The notes: generated by a model from the letters alone, not told the origin. 64,000 nt of DNA from Spongospora subterranea f. sp. subterranea (GCA_049724395.1 JAUGWO010000045.1:62001-126000); one strand, 5' to 3'. Positions 23,852 through 35,792 are shown, counted from the first letter of the stretch. Numbers and translations: made by a program.

Positions 23852-24114
23852 GCCGCTCTTAGCGACGAGTCGTACGTCCTGGACTCACGATGACGCCATA
23901 CAGCACTGCCGTCCAGCGCTGCGGTTTGTAATGTTGACACTCTCGTCGGGTCATTAACGTTAAGACGTACAGTCTGTGTAACATTAGGCATACAGTCACT
24001 TGATTTTGATTTCACTGTGTGTCGATATCATCATTACGGGACGTCCATGGTGTGAAAACAAGGAACGGTGTGTTAATTGATGAATGTATTCTCGTTTCCA
24101 AACAATCACGTGCA

Positions 24115-25008
24115 TCATTCTCCAATGCGCTTGCGACTGAATCCGCCGATTTTGATGCCGTTCAGAAGGCTGATCACCTTCTGTTTCCCGTCGCCAAGGG
24201 CATATGCTTGCTCGATCAGGACCTGCTCAGCCTTCCACTTGTCCAATTTGCCCTGGATTATACCGTCGAGCACTTTCTGCGGTTTCCCGAGATGCTTGAG
24301 TTGGTCGGCTAATATAGCTCTTTCAGCGGCTATTAACTGTTCGGGAATATCACTGAGGTTGGCATAGGATGGGTTGGCGACAGCAATATGCATCGCAATA
24401 TTTTGCATGATATTTCGCCCATCAGCTATATTTTCAACATTATCGGCAGTTACCATTACTCCGATCTGTCCCAAACTGCTATTTAACGCCGCCTTATTAT
24501 GAACGTATGTCGAAAGAGTCTGGCCTGAGCGTCGGTAAAGACCGGTGATACTTTTCAGAACGATGTTTTCTCTGACGGCAAGGAGTGTATCGCTGAACTG
24601 ATCCTTGGCACGTTCTTGAACCTTGTTTACATCAGGGTCAACCCACGAGTCTGTTTTTTCGCATTCTTCCAAAGCGATTCTCGATAGCGTATCCGCCAAC
24701 GATAAAAATAATCCGTTCTTGGCAACAAAATCGGTTTCTGTTTGAAGTTCGACGAGTACTGCTCCGGTATTGTTTTGAGCTAGGGCAATCACCCCTTGGG
24801 TTGTCTGTCGGCCAGCCGCCTTGTGTGCATTAGCGAGCCCCATTGTGCGAAGATGCCTATGCGCCCCGTCAAGGTCCAGCGCCGACGCCATCAGCGCGTT
24901 TTTACAGTCAACGATTGGAGCCCCGGTTTTCGTTCTCAGTAATTTGACGAGCTCGATTGGGACAGCTGAATTACTGGAGAAGCATCGGGCTATGGCGCGC
25001 CATGTCAT
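24115..25008 (-). CDS. TSFM: Mitochondrial elongation factor Ts
   Basis: Intronless, 297 codons, ATG 25006-25008. The N-terminus (MTWRAIARCFSS) is a short basic mitochondrial presequence. Residues ~15-55 form the UBA-like helical domain (LVKLLRTKTGAPIVDCKNAL), followed by the diagnostic TETDFVAKN motif that contacts EF-Tu, and two dimerisation-core subdomains (IGVMVTADN, NIAMHIAVANPSYANLSDIP). EF-Ts catalyses GDP/GTP exchange on mitochondrial EF-Tu. Length fits the family. It faces the succinyl-CoA ligase gene across a ~490-bp divergent region, so two mitochondrial genes may share regulation. Confidence 0.95.
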   Translation of the reverse strand: MTWRAIARCFSSNSAVPIELVKLLRTKTGAPIVDCKNALMASALDLDGAHRHLRTMGLANAHKAAGRQTTQGVIALAQNNTGAVLVELQTETDFVAKNGLFLSLADTLSRIALEECEKTDSWVDPDVNKVQERAKDQFSDTLLAVRENIVLKSITGLYRRSGQTLSTYVHNKAALNSSLGQIGVMVTADNVENIADGRNIMQNIAMHIAVANPSYANLSDIPEQLIAAERAILADQLKHLGKPQKVLDGIIQGKLDKWKAEQVLIEQAYALGDGKQKVISLLNGIKIGGFSRKRIGE

Positions 25009-25499
25009 GGCTCAAAGATTGATTACCTGACGACGGTCCCGTCTTCACTGTGCGAACACAGGGAACAAGTTATCCTTGTCATGACGGGTCGTGCGTCAAG
25101 GAATAACCCTGTGACGCGGACCCGCAAGCTGGAGAATGTCGCGCGGCTACGGAATACCCACCCTATGTCATTTTTGTCGAATCCAGCTTTCACCCGTTAA
25201 ACAAACAACATGATTTCTATTCGGTTCGATTTTCGAATCTCTTGATTTGAGCGAAAAAATATTGGCAGTTTAGGGAAAGCATGTCGCCAAATGGCGACAG
25301 CAAACAGTGACGTACTGATCATGTTGCGTACGGGTGAGTGAGGGCCACGCACGAGAGGCCGAGACTGGGTTGCCGTGACCGGCCTCTTTCTAAGAGGGTT
25401 GCCCCGGTATCTAAACGACCTTATTACGGGGCTCTTATTAGTATTGTAATCACAATCCGTATAAACGACAACATCACTGCACACGACAATCAATATATC
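25009..25499. other. Divergent promoter region between two mitochondrial genes
   Basis: Lies between the starts of TSFM (minus) and SUCLG1 (plus), so both promoters must be here. Contains several GTGACG/CGTCAC-like words and a short inverted stretch near 25085-25120 (GGGTCGTGCGTCAAGG / CCTGTGACGCGG). No coding frame recognised. Confidence 0.4.
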
Positions 25500-26602
25500 A
25501 TGTTTATTCGGAACTCTTTGTTAGCGCTTCGGCGCACAATGTCGTCAACTGCAGCAGTGTTTGTCGACAAGAACACTCGTGTCATTGTCCAAGGGTTTAC
25601 GGGAAAGCAGGGTACTTTCCATTCGGAGCAAGCAATCGAGTACGGGACCCAAGTTGTCGGTGGTGTGTCGCCTGGAAAAGGCGGCAAAGATCACCTGGGA
25701 TTACCAGTATTTAACAGCGTCGCGGATGCTGTCAAAGAAACTGGAGCGGATGCCACCTCTATTTACGTCCCTCCACCTTTCGCTGCCGCCGCCATACTGG
25801 AAGCAATTGAGGCAGATATACCCTTGATCGTCGCCATTACTGAAGGTCATTTTCTTTATTTTTCACAGTAAATATGCGAATCTCATTGCAATTTCCCCTC
25901 AGGTATTCCTCAGCATGATATGGTTAAAGTCCTTCGGGCCCTAAAAGCCAAACCTAACGTCAGATTGATTGGACCGAACTGCCCTGGTATCATCAAGCCA
26001 GGCGAGTGCAAAATCGGCATCATGCCTGGTTATATTCATTCTCCAGGTATAAATCTTACCTTGTATCTTCGAATCTTATCAAAGTCGCTTTTTATAGGCA
26101 AGATCGGAATTGTTTCGCGATCCGGAACGTTGACATACGAAGCGGTACATCAAACAACAAGTGTTGGTCTTGGACAGTCAACTTGTGTTGGTATTGGTGG
26201 TGATCCATTCAACGGGACCAATTTCATCGACGTGATTTCAAGGTTCCTAAAAGATCCTCAGACGGAAGGTTTCCTTTTTGCACCATTTCTTGAAAACGTG
26301 TTTCAAATCAATAATCAGGCATTATCATGATCGGAGAAATCGGTGGGCAAGCAGAAGAACAAGCTGCAGCGTATTTGGCCGAGAACAACACTGAAAACAA
26401 GCCGGTCGTCGCCTTTATTGCTGGGTTAACGGCCCCTCCTGGAAGGCGAATGGGACATGCCGGAGCGATAATTGCTGGGGGTAAGGGAGGCGCCAAGGAG
26501 AAGATCGCTGCACTGAAGGAAGCTGGTGTGGCGGTGTCTGAATCTCCAGCATCCGTTGGGAAACTCATGTTCGAGGTTATGAAAGAGGCCGGAAGGGCTT
26601 AA
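25500..26602 (+). CDS. SUCLG1: Succinyl-CoA ligase alpha subunit, mitochondrial
   Basis: Four exons: 25500-25845, 25903-26046, 26098-26268 and 26319-26602 (introns 57, 51 and 50 nt), 314 codons. A basic presequence ([14 protein letters not shown]) precedes the CoA-binding domain ([20 protein letters not shown]). The second domain includes [41 protein letters not shown], and [10 protein letters not shown] with the phosphorylated active-site His of the family. The enzyme interconverts succinyl-CoA and succinate with ATP or GTP synthesis in the TCA cycle, paired with a beta subunit not seen here. All splice joins restore the conserved protein exactly. Confidence 0.97.
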
Positions 26603-27066
26603 TCCCTAATTATCTTCTTCACATACATTACGATATTCCTTTGTGAGCTATTCATGCTCCCTAGCGACTGCAATGTCAACTGTTTTCCTCCGTTCATCAT
26701 ACCATTCTTCGATGGCCTGTATATTACAGGCTCATTTAGGCTAAACAACGTCGCCTTTCACGAGAAACAAATTCGCTTTTATTTACAAGTGAAGACCTAC
26801 TTCGTACAGTTTCGAATTCTGTTCCAGCGACTTTGTTTTTGCGGTCCAGATATTGGCCGAAGTGAGTGCCTGTTCAGGTGTCAACCTGCGATTTCGTCCC
26901 TTGATGAACGTTCCCGACCAATTGGCCGAGCGGCGGAGTGTTCACAGACAGAGGTTGACTGGTGGTAGACTGCGGCCATTGCCCAGGTGGCGCTACCGCT
27001 AACAGTCGATTATCGGGTCGCACATCTGACATCCATCGCGATCGCTGCACGTGTGGGGTTGTCGCA
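26603..27066. other. Intergenic region
   Basis: Contains the SUCLG1 3' UTR and YJU2 promoter. No coding frame or RNA gene recognised. Confidence 0.4.
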
Positions 27067-28039
27067 ATGGGTGAAAGGAAGGTCCTGAATAAGTTCGTCA
27101 ATGATCCGGTTTGGGGCGATCTTCTTTATTGACGGTTGGTCAATCTAGGTATTACCCGCCCGATTTCGATGCCACCAAACTCCCTCGCAATCGAAAGCCG
27201 ATCGACCGGCAAGAAACGGTTCGGACCATGCTTCCCATGAATATCCAATGTGGATCGTGTGGGGAGTTCATGTATTCCGGGAAGAAGTTCAACTCGAAGA
27301 AGGAGCTGGCGATTGGGGAAGATTACCTGACCATCAAAGTCTGGCGCTTCTACATCAAATGTGTCATGTGCTCCAGTGAGATCACCTTCAAAACCGATCC
27401 CAAGAACGGGAATTACATCGTTGAAAGAGGGGCGAGGCGGAATTTTGAACCGTGGAGGGCAGCGGATGAGGAGGAAAAAGCACATAATGACAAGAAAGAT
27501 GTCGAAGAGGAAGACGCAATGAAAGTCAGTTTTTTTTTTCTCTGATTGAAAAACCGTTTTGTGGCGATCAGTGTTGAAATGGGATCTGGGTATTTTAGGC
27601 GCTAGAGAACAGACAGAAGGAGAGTAAACGGGAGATGGACCAGATGGACGCGCTGGAAGAGCTACAGGCCATGAGCGCTCGACATAGCCAGAGGACGCCA
27701 GAACAGCTGTTGGCCCTACACCAGCGGAAATACCAGGAGACCACGCTCGAGAAGCTCGAACGGCAGGACGAGGAAAGCGTCAGGACCATATTCGGCGATC
27801 GATCGGACCCGATCCAACGACGACTCGACGACGACGAAACCGTCGACGAGAGACCCGAACCGCGCCCGGATTTCCTGGCGTCATTTCGGATCACTTCCGA
27901 TGAGGCCCGGGCGGATGGGTTGATCGCCAGCGTGGTTAAACGGGAGAAGCGGAAGCGGCCAGCGGCGACACCAACACCCCCAACGCCAAGATTCAACACC
28001 TTATTGACAACATATCCAGATACCGATTCTGACTCATAA
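27067..28039 (+). CDS. YJU2: Splicing factor YJU2 (CCDC94 family)
   Basis: Three exons: 27067-27092, 27149-27524 and 27599-28039 (introns 56 and 74 nt), 280 codons. Exon 1 encodes only MGERKVLN plus part of a Lys; splicing yields the invariant ERKVLNKYYPPDFD N-terminus, which inserts near the spliceosome active site. The zinc-binding region follows (CGSCGEFMYSGKKFN; FYIKCVMCSSEITFKTDP), then EHGA-like VERGARRNFEPW and a helical region (MKALENRQKESKREMDQMDALEEL). YJU2 promotes branching before step 1. The C-terminal ~100 residues are acidic and unconserved, as in homologues. The tiny first exon explains why simple frame reading misses the start. Confidence 0.96.
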
Positions 28040-28165
28040 AAACACACACCCCATATCGACATCAATATTATCAACAGGATCCTGAACTGATTCCGAATAG
28101 ATCGACGACGTTCAAGGTGGTGAACGAGGCGCGTCGATCGGGAACAACAATCGCTCATTTGGATT

Positions 28166-29820
28166 ATGGCGGAGATGGAGTCCGGAGTTTGTCCGACCGT
28201 TTTGTCGATGGGCGATCCGCCATCGTCGTCGCCCGAACCGGATCTACCACCGCCGGACGGCGCCGTCGACAACCCCGACGACGAGCCGCCGGCCGAGGAG
28301 CCGCCCGCCGACCACCTGGAACTGGGCGACGGCGACCACGAAGGTGAATCCCATAACGAGTCGAGTGATATATCGGTGGAGAAGGATTCCGATTATTGTG
28401 AATCGCCCGGGGCGGAACCCGATCCGACCGAGGAAGATGATGACGAGGCGCCAATGGCGTCGGAAGTGATCATCGAGACGGCCGTCGATGAGGGATCGAA
28501 CACCCCCGTCCCCCATGTCGACGTCGATATCGGATCGACGTCCGAGTTCGTCAACATCTTATCGTTCTGCCAGACGTTCGCCGCGATTCTCGAGCTGCGC
28601 CCGTTCTCGTTCCTGGAACTCGAACAGGCGATCGTATTCTCGCGAACCGAACCGCTTTACGCCGATCTCGTCGCCCGCTGCATCTATCTTGGGCAGAATC
28701 GCAAAGAACCGCTCAAGTACGTCCAAGAGCCCCTTGTTCATTCGTGGCGATATTGGTTCTGGTTGTTTTTTTTTTTCAATGGTTTCGGGAATCTATTCAG
28801 GGAGGTTCTAAAGGTGCCGTGATTTCAGATATGATCAATGGCAATCGCTATTGCATCGCATTGTCAAGGGGATGAAGACGTGTTTTATTGGGTTTACCGA
28901 TCCCGCCCACGACCAGTCGGAATCGTATCGATCGCTGGTCGATCCGCGAACCATGGAGAGGTCGGGCGATGATGATCCCCCATCTAAACAGCAACAACAG
29001 GCCGCGATCATGACCCAATGGGATACAGATTGCCATCAGATGACGCCCTACGCTAGGGTCAGTGTTCCATCACCGCCGTCGCCAACACCGTCGTGTTCAT
29101 GTTTTTTGTTTTTGCGTTCAGCTCTTAATATTGTCGAATCTATGCGATTGGACCTGTTCGGAATCCGCCGATCTCCTTCACTTTATATCGTCCAATTCCC
29201 GTAAATATATCGGTCACCATTTTGAATGCGTTTTCCTAATGGGTCGCTGACAGCTGACGAGTTTCGATCTTCGCCTGATGGACGAGACGCTCAAGGGAAT
29301 CTCTACCGATATTTCCCTTCACAAATCCCCTCACAATGTTGCCGAATATATCGACACCATTGTCCCGATATGGTAATCATCATCACATCGTTTTGTCGCC
29401 ACTTTCCGACTGTCGTGTTGATTTTATCAGGATGGATTCGAGCGAATGGCTCTTGCCGCACAAACTCTAGAGGAATTGATCTGCTTCGTCGGCAGCAATG
29501 AACTCGACGGAGACGACGTTGCCGCCCCGTTCGTCGCGTTTATTCGCGACGAGGTCATCCCGTCGGAGACGGCCAAGGTGGAGGCGGAACAGAAACGGGC
29601 CCAGCGTCTAAGACGACAAGGAATGTCGTTGGGTGTCGATGTCTCCTATCAGAATATTATATACGACGGGCGGCGAGCGTCATCTCGCCCGGTTCGGTAC
29701 ACGTTCGAGGACGACGACCCCGACCAGGCCGGCAGGAGATCACGACGTGCGAAACCGACCGAATCGGATTGGCCATTGACGGAAGGGACCAGATCAAGGC
29801 CGATCTCTAAACGACGATAA
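28166..29820 (+). CDS. DDT/WHIM-domain chromatin protein, RSF1/CECR2-like
   Basis: Five exons: 28166-28716, 28829-29057, 29122-29200, 29254-29372 and 29431-29820 (introns 112, 64, 53 and 58 nt), 455 codons. Residues 1-130 are acidic and disordered. Residues ~135-190 resemble a DDT domain (FCQTFAAILELRPFSFLELE), continued after splicing by YDQWQSLLHRIVKGM. Exons 3-4 give a WHIM-like stretch: ARLLILSNLCDW, then SPDGRDAQGNLYRYF, the Gly-Arg-Asp...Gly-Asn-x-Tyr signature that contacts ISWI-type remodelers. Exon 5 ends with a basic, Arg-rich tail. Such proteins are accessory subunits of nucleosome spacing complexes. The family is secure at the DDT/WHIM level; which paralogue is not. No PHD or bromodomain is present. 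The exon 4/5 join is the least certain. Confidence 0.75.
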
Positions 29821-30024
29821 AATACAGAATCGGCCGCTCTTTGTTCCTCTCTCTCTCGTCAAATCCCACAAATTACATCACTGTCTGTTGGCGGTAACGC
29901 AATCGGCGATAGAACTGTGACGTAAATGGCGACAGAACCCTGTAACGTCAATGGTGATAGATTGTTTGTCGTTTTTTGGCCATTCCGCAGTCCGTAATTT
30001 CCCACATTACTGTTAGATGGTTTG

Positions 30025-33000
30025 ATGATTATCGGGGACGGGTTTAGCCAGTCGTTATTGGACCTGATCGTGTCCGACCCGGACCTGCTTCACCAAACCC
30101 GTGCCTGGATAGCGGGGGAGCGCCACGATCCGCCCGCCGCCCTCGCCGAACACGATCGCCATCTCGTTGGCCGGGCCCTGGTCCACGCCGTCCGACTCGA
30201 ATGGGCCCTGATCGCATCGGCCCCGGAGCAATCGCCACCGCCTTCCCGCCCGAGTTACGCCTCGATATCCAGCAATCAGCAGTTGGTCAAGGTTAGCAAC
30301 AATGCTCAACGATCTGTGCAGATCAGAGCTGGAAATTGTCAGATGTTTCGCTCCACTTATGTCAACGAATCTTCAAGTTCTGCGGGCGTTTTTATTTCAA
30401 TAACCGATTACATTTGTTCAAATTTTCCTTTGATATATCTTGAGAAACTACAAAAATACCCCTCAACATTCATTGTCAACACTGAACATTTGAAAAAAAA
30501 TCTTTCAAAGGATCTGTTGTTAATGCATGAATTGTCTCAGAAAAAAATTACGCCAACTCCAGTGACGACACCAGACCGTCTGGTCACCAATGTGTTCCAG
30601 CCCGCCTCCGAACCTGATTTATCCCGTCTTCGATCACCGCCATCATGCAATGTTCGCGATCAGATCAAGTCTCAATCGGCGTCGGCGTGGGCCGTTCTCA
30701 CCCAGCAATCGCGTGTCGCATCGGATCATCGCGTCCTGGGCGCGTTGCCGATGGGGAAACGCCCACCCGAACACGACGAACGGGTCGGCCGAGTGGCGCA
30801 GCTGATCATCGCCACCGTCCTGGCCCAGATCATGCCCCATATTCTGGCCCAGATCCGGCTGTTCATCGATATGCTGATGGTCAGGGAGAGGCACGTGTTC
30901 AACGCTGATAGTCGCGTTGTCCAAACCAGCTCCGATTGTGTTCGATTATCGAGTCAGGTTCTGGACGGATTTGTGCCGATATTGCTGAACTGTGGGGAGA
31001 GTCTGCCCAGTCTGTTACGATCGTGCCCGCGTGTTCGTGAGCATTGCCCAACGCTGGCTCTGGCGTTGGGACAGCGCCGCGCCCATCGCCTACTGCACCA
31101 ACGACTTCTCGGAAGACGATCGGCTCGGTCTCGACGACCCGTTTCGCCCATCCCTGGACTCGCGCCATCTGTTCAAATCCCCCGATCAACAGCGATTATT
31201 CACAAACCGTGAACAAACTCGCGATCTGTTCATGAGCTGTTTATTAGATGGTCAAGCGTCGGGCTTTAAACACGGATCGGACTCGTTTCCCAACGAAATC
31301 CATCGTATTCTCGATTTCTGTGTTCCGGCCAATTACTCCTGGCTTTCCGGCCTGTTTGTCAGTCACCTATTGCTGCATTCGTGGAACGACCAATCGTGGC
31401 TTCCCGGTCCGGTTCGTATTCTGGCCAAGGACCCAGTGCGCCTGAAGAAACTCGAGAGGCTATCGAGGCGTGCGGCGCCATCGACAGCTCCGCCGTCCAA
31501 TTCCTCCTCCCGCCACCCGTCGTTATCGGGAACCTCGATCGCCTCTCGTTCGATGGAGACCATGTTTACTGGGGCCGAATCGTTCTTCTTCAGATTTCTT
31601 CAAGAGACGGTACAGCAGAATACATGCACATTTCGTTTCTAGCGCAACGTGAAATGTTCAAGTAAGATTTGGAACATGAACAGTTCGATCGTATTTTGGG
31701 TTTTCCTTCTAGATTGTACGCCAATCGCAGTGATTTTCGCAAAATGATTCGTTCAGCAGGATTCGCATCAGTGTTTCTCATCTGTGTTGGTGTTTTGAAA
31801 AAGGGTTTTCACTGATATCGGTTGTGTTTCAGGATCGATATCGATTCGCGTTTTTCGTGATTCAGCGACTGGTGGTCAAGATTACCGAGCTGTCGTCGAG
31901 TTTCGACTGTCGGACGGCGCGGATTGTCAAACTGATGATCCTGGGCAAGTTCCTCGGGATGCTCGTGTTCTGGCCGTACTGTGCCCTGGATGATCTCGGG
32001 TCGCCCGGCGCCATTACCGAGGCGGCCGCCATCGCCGACCACTCGTCGGCCCAGATCGACCTGAACCGCATCCTGGACGATGCGCTAGCCGATGGGCGTC
32101 TGGACCGTATCCTGACCCAGGTTCCATGGATCTGCGAGATGGTGAAGATGGCGCCTGCATCCGTTGCGCAGACCGCATACTTCAACAGGACCGTTTCGCT
32201 TTTGACGTCGATTCCGCGTTCGTTTTCGTCGGCTTCCACGACTTGCATCAGTGTCTGTATCGAGCAATTGTGTGCTGTTTGGCGTGTGGATCTGTCTTCA
32301 ACGCCATCGAAGATCGATCTGCACAATCAGCGAATATCGCAGCAAGACCGGGTCGATCGGGTTCTGTTCACAGCTTCGGGGCATTTGGAGCAAGTTCTTG
32401 GGGTTCTTCGACTCAGCACCGCCGAATCGGGCCGTTGGCAACGCCAGAACGAACAGCAGCGGACGATCACTCCATCCTTATCCACACTCCATCCGCCTGT
32501 TGAAATCGCATCTGCGCTGCCGTCGATGGTTTCCGTCCTCAGAAAGGATTTTTTCTCGTCTAATCCCGAGATCGCGTCATTGCTTCCGATGATCATCGAT
32601 CGGATCGTTCCGGATGTCGTCTCATTATCAGTCGGTTCCGTTTGTCGCTCATCGATCGCGACAGCGCTGTCAAATGAAGATCGTGCCGATATTGATATGA
32701 TGCAGTTATCCCTGGATGACGCCGACTCCGAATACGTTCCGGAGAAGGTGATCGAGGACGCCAAGGTGAAATGCCAACGCCTTTGTCTGGACCAGTGTCG
32801 GCTGCGTGTTGTTCCCGCTCTTGAGGCGCTCGCCCCGCGATCAGGGCGACCGGATTCCGACGCGCTCATCGTAAATCAGACGATCGACCTGGCCATGGAA
32901 CACGCCGCCAATATGATCCACGAACAGATCTCGAAGCGCTTCCCCGAGGTGTTCAAATCCGTTTGGGAGCCGATGATTAAAAAGCGAAGAAGAGCTGCAC

Positions 33001-33611
33001 TATCGAGTCCTAAACCGACCCGATCTCACCCGATATTGTCGCAAAGCAACGCCGTACCCGATTTGAGCGATATCTGCGATTTTCTCGGGCGCGTCGATCC
33101 GATCGCCGCCGTTGACGACTCGGTAGATGGGCGCGACCTGTGGACGATCGTGTTCCTTGAACTGACTCATAAGCTATCGCCATCCATGGCGATCTGCTGC
33201 TGTGTATGCCAGGACCAGCCCTGTTCCTGTCAATCATCAATATGTCCATTGGCCAGGTCGGCGTTCGACTCGATGACCAATGGGTTGAGGTCCATGGAGG
33301 TGGCGTCATTGCGGGGCGTTATCCGGTCGATATTGTCGGATTGTGGTGGTGGTAAATGTTGCTCATCGTGGCCGTATGTTCTAGCGGGATTAGCGATCCA
33401 GGTCCCGTCGTCGCGTCTCATCGTCGAGTCGCTCCTCGTGAACTCATCGGTGATATCGGCAACGGATTCGGAGAAGGTGGAGTTCGTGAGATGTTTTCAT
33501 AAAGGATGTCGTATCGATCATCATCCTCTGCAGTTCCTACGATTGATCGCCAATTCCACACAATCACCATCTTCAGTAATCGCTGATCTATTCCATATTC
33601 CAACTGTTTAG
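30025..33611 (+). CDS. CDAN1: Codanin-1 orthologue (ASF1 regulator)
   Basis: Predicted exons 30025-30952, 31011-31609 and 31833-33611 (introns 58 and 223 nt), 1,101 codons, close to human codanin-1 in length. Landmarks appear in the family's order: an N-terminal helical segment (SLLDLIVSDPDLLHQTRAWI); a B-domain-like motif KKITPTPV near 30545, the type codanin uses to bind the histone chaperone ASF1; a helical block RVAQLIIATVLAQIMPHILA; the segment FTGAESFFFRFLQET spliced to DRYRFAFFVIQRLVVKITEL; ILGKFLGMLVFWPY; and VPWICEMVKM. Codanin-1 sequesters ASF1 and is mutated in congenital dyserythropoietic anaemia type I. An AT-rich in-frame stretch (30292-30540) may be exon or in-frame intron. The last ~200 residues are weakly conserved. 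Confidence 0.82.
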
Positions 33612-34268
33612 CTATTATTGTCCAATATAAACCTAATATTGATTCCCAATTCTGAGAAATAGAATCTCTCACGATTTATCATCACTGTTGGTGTTAATCT
33701 CATTGGGATCTGTTTTCGGCTACTCCGATTGGTGATTTAGGGTATTGAACAGGATGGAAATGAGCTCTAGGTGCTACAGATATAAAATTGAATGCGGGGG
33801 AACGAGAAGGAGATTTAAGGGGGGCGAACAAGGAATTATGATCCACAACTCAATAACACTACCAGGAGTGGATATCCTTGACCAGGCCAAAAACATGACT
33901 TGATCGCGATCGCCTTTCGTCACGTTCCAGTATGGTGAACAGCATCTTGAACCGGTTTTTCCCGATATATCGTTTGACAATTGCCTCAATGCGGTTGACG
34001 CCGTATTCTGTCCCGCTATATGCTGTCGCCATTAATTCCTTCCGCCCTGTCACCTCAACACGCCAACCCCATCTGTCGTTATTCGGCCAATATTTGCTGT
34101 TGGAATAGTCCCCAAACGATTGACGAGAGAGAGAAAGAGAAAAAGAAGCCAAGTCTGTGTAAGATGATGGCGATAATCGTCATTGGTCACGGTGTTTTCT
34201 AATGAACGATTGAAAGAGGGTCTTTTTGAACGCGCTCTCCCAGAAACGTTGACCATCGACCTGGCGCT
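33612..34268. other. Intergenic region with a possible small minus-strand coding exon
   Basis: On the minus strand, 34113 down to 33859 reads as a plausible exon preceded by an acceptor (TTCCAACAG): KYWPNNDRWGWRVEVTGRK then an Arg/Lys-rich helical stretch ending DIHSW. I cannot name it or find the remaining exons. The right side is the ARL1 promoter, with a purine-rich tract (GAGAGAGAAAGAGAAAAAGAAG) at about 34126-34147. Confidence 0.3.
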
Positions 34269-34937
34269 ATGGGTCTGATCCTGTCGACCATATTCGAGAC
34301 CCTGTTCGGTGGTAAAGAGCGGCGCCTGCTGATCTTGGGGTTGGACAACGCCGGCAAGACCACGCTTCTGAACAAGATCCACAAACCGGATACCCCGATT
34401 ATGTCCACAATTCCAACCGTCGGGTAGATCAACCCATCCTCCATCGATCCGCCGTTTTCCGCATTCCAACACGTTCTGCAGGTTCAATATGGAGCACTGT
34501 GTTGTTGATAATGTTCATATCGCCATGTGGGATTTGGGTGGTCAAACTGGCATCAGACGATACTGGTACGATGGCCGGTTTATCGCCATGACATCGTCAG
34601 CTGACCCGGTTGATATATGCTTCTCAGGCGGCTGTACGTTAAGAATACCGATGCGATAATATACGTGGTCGACAGTATGGATCGGGAGCGGTTCCAGGTC
34701 GCCAAACAGGAGCTGATGTCGTTCCTGGAAGAGCCGGAGCTGAATGGCGTCATGGTGTTGGTGTTCGCCAATAAACAGGATATGCCGAACGCGATCTCGG
34801 CTGGGGAGTTGTCGACCGCCCTGGGTCTGACCGATCTGCGGGATCGTCCATGGAAGATCTGCAAGTCGTCGGCGATCACCGGGGAAGGCGTCAAGGAAGG
34901 TCTTCAGTGGATTGTCACCCAACTACGAAACAAATGA
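34269..34937 (+). CDS. ARL1: ARF-like GTPase, ARL1-like
   Basis: Three exons: 34269-34423, 34482-34565 and 34628-34937 (introns 58 and 62 nt), 182 codons, the family length. Gly2 follows the Met (MGLILSTIFETLFG), allowing N-myristoylation. Motifs: GLDNAGKT P-loop, TIPTVGFN switch I joined across exons 1-2, WDLGGQTGIRRYW switch II, NKQD, and SSAITGEG. LDGAGKT is usual in ARL1; here it is LDNAGKT as in ARFs and ARL3. The N-terminus and YVVDSMDRERF fit ARL1, which recruits GRIP golgins at the trans-Golgi. ARF or ARL5 class is the alternative. Confidence 0.88.
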
Positions 34938-34999
34938 CCATCGATGTCGAATATATGTTTTGCTATTTATCGGGGGAAATTATATATTGCTCCATGGTG

Positions 35000-35792
35000 T
35001 CATGTTAGGAGATGATCGTCCAGGTCGGGCGACGCCGCCTTGGGATAGCGCGCCTTCTGTGACCCCGCCGCCGGGATGATCTCAAACACCTCGGGCGTTG
35101 GGGACAGTAGCACGCCCTTGAAGAAGGCGATCAGCTTTCCGCGAAGCGTGTCGTTGCTCAAACGCCATCGCATCATGTCGTCCCTGTCGACCACCCTCTG
35201 AACGCAACGGTTCGGTGAGCTATCGATTGTGTTTTCGTGGTGGAAACGGGGGGAATTATTACGAGGAGTTGTTCGGGCCGTTCCAGAACCAGGCCATGAT
35301 GAAGACTGAAATCCTGGAATACACGATTGAACTGTACCGATATCTGTTTATCTGGGTGGGTGATGGTGAAATCGTGGGCCACGAGTTTCACTTGATCAAT
35401 TAGGCCGACTTCAAATAGCGTTTGACGACACGCGTCTGTGAATATTCGCCATAACGAGCTGGTTGTTGATCCTCTTAGGCAGAGCTGGTACGAGAATATG
35501 CAGGTTGATTTATCGGGTAGAACGGCGGCAAAACACAATGTGTTGAAGGCGGGATGCTTTATAACCCGGATCGCTGACACAGCAACACGTGAATTATCGA
35601 AAATAAAGGGAATCAGGACGACGAGAGTTTACCAGAAGGGGTCTGATATCCTTTAAGAATATGGGAAACTAAAGGGTGTCGCGACAGGAGTGCCGATATC
35701 TGAGCGAAGTGTGTGGGATTCAGGTCCTTCTCTTCGTCTCCGTCGTACTGGACCAGGATCGCTTTGATGTCTTTGGGCTTCATCTTGGACAT
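35000..35792 (-). CDS. Uncharacterised three-exon protein
   Basis: Predicted exons 35792-35633, 35573-35263 and 35197-35000 (introns 59 and 65 nt), 222 codons; both joins keep frame and bridge otherwise broken frames. The frame is open further upstream to 35960, so an earlier start or additional exons are possible. Sequence features: an N-terminal MSKMKPKDIKAILVQYDGDE, a mixed alpha/beta middle (AIRVIKHPAFNTLCFAAVLP, then LVAHDFTITHPDKQISVQFN), and a C-terminal RWRLSNDTLRGKLIAFFKGV helix. No known motif, membrane segment or zinc pattern. The consistency of the splicing makes it a real gene; its function is unknown to me. Confidence 0.6.

Noticed and set aside
28164-28516. Minus-strand Arg-rich frames opposite the DDT protein
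   Set aside because: They are antisense shadows of a GC-rich acidic coding region.
31381-31665. Alternative frame in codanin (APEETREAIEACGAIDSSAV...)
   Set aside because: It is long and open but the other frame carries the codanin-like FTGAESFFFRFLQET block that splices to DRYRFAFF; this frame is a shadow.
35215-35403. Short plus-strand frame MSYRLCFRGGNGG
   Set aside because: It is antisense to the well-supported spliced minus-strand gene.
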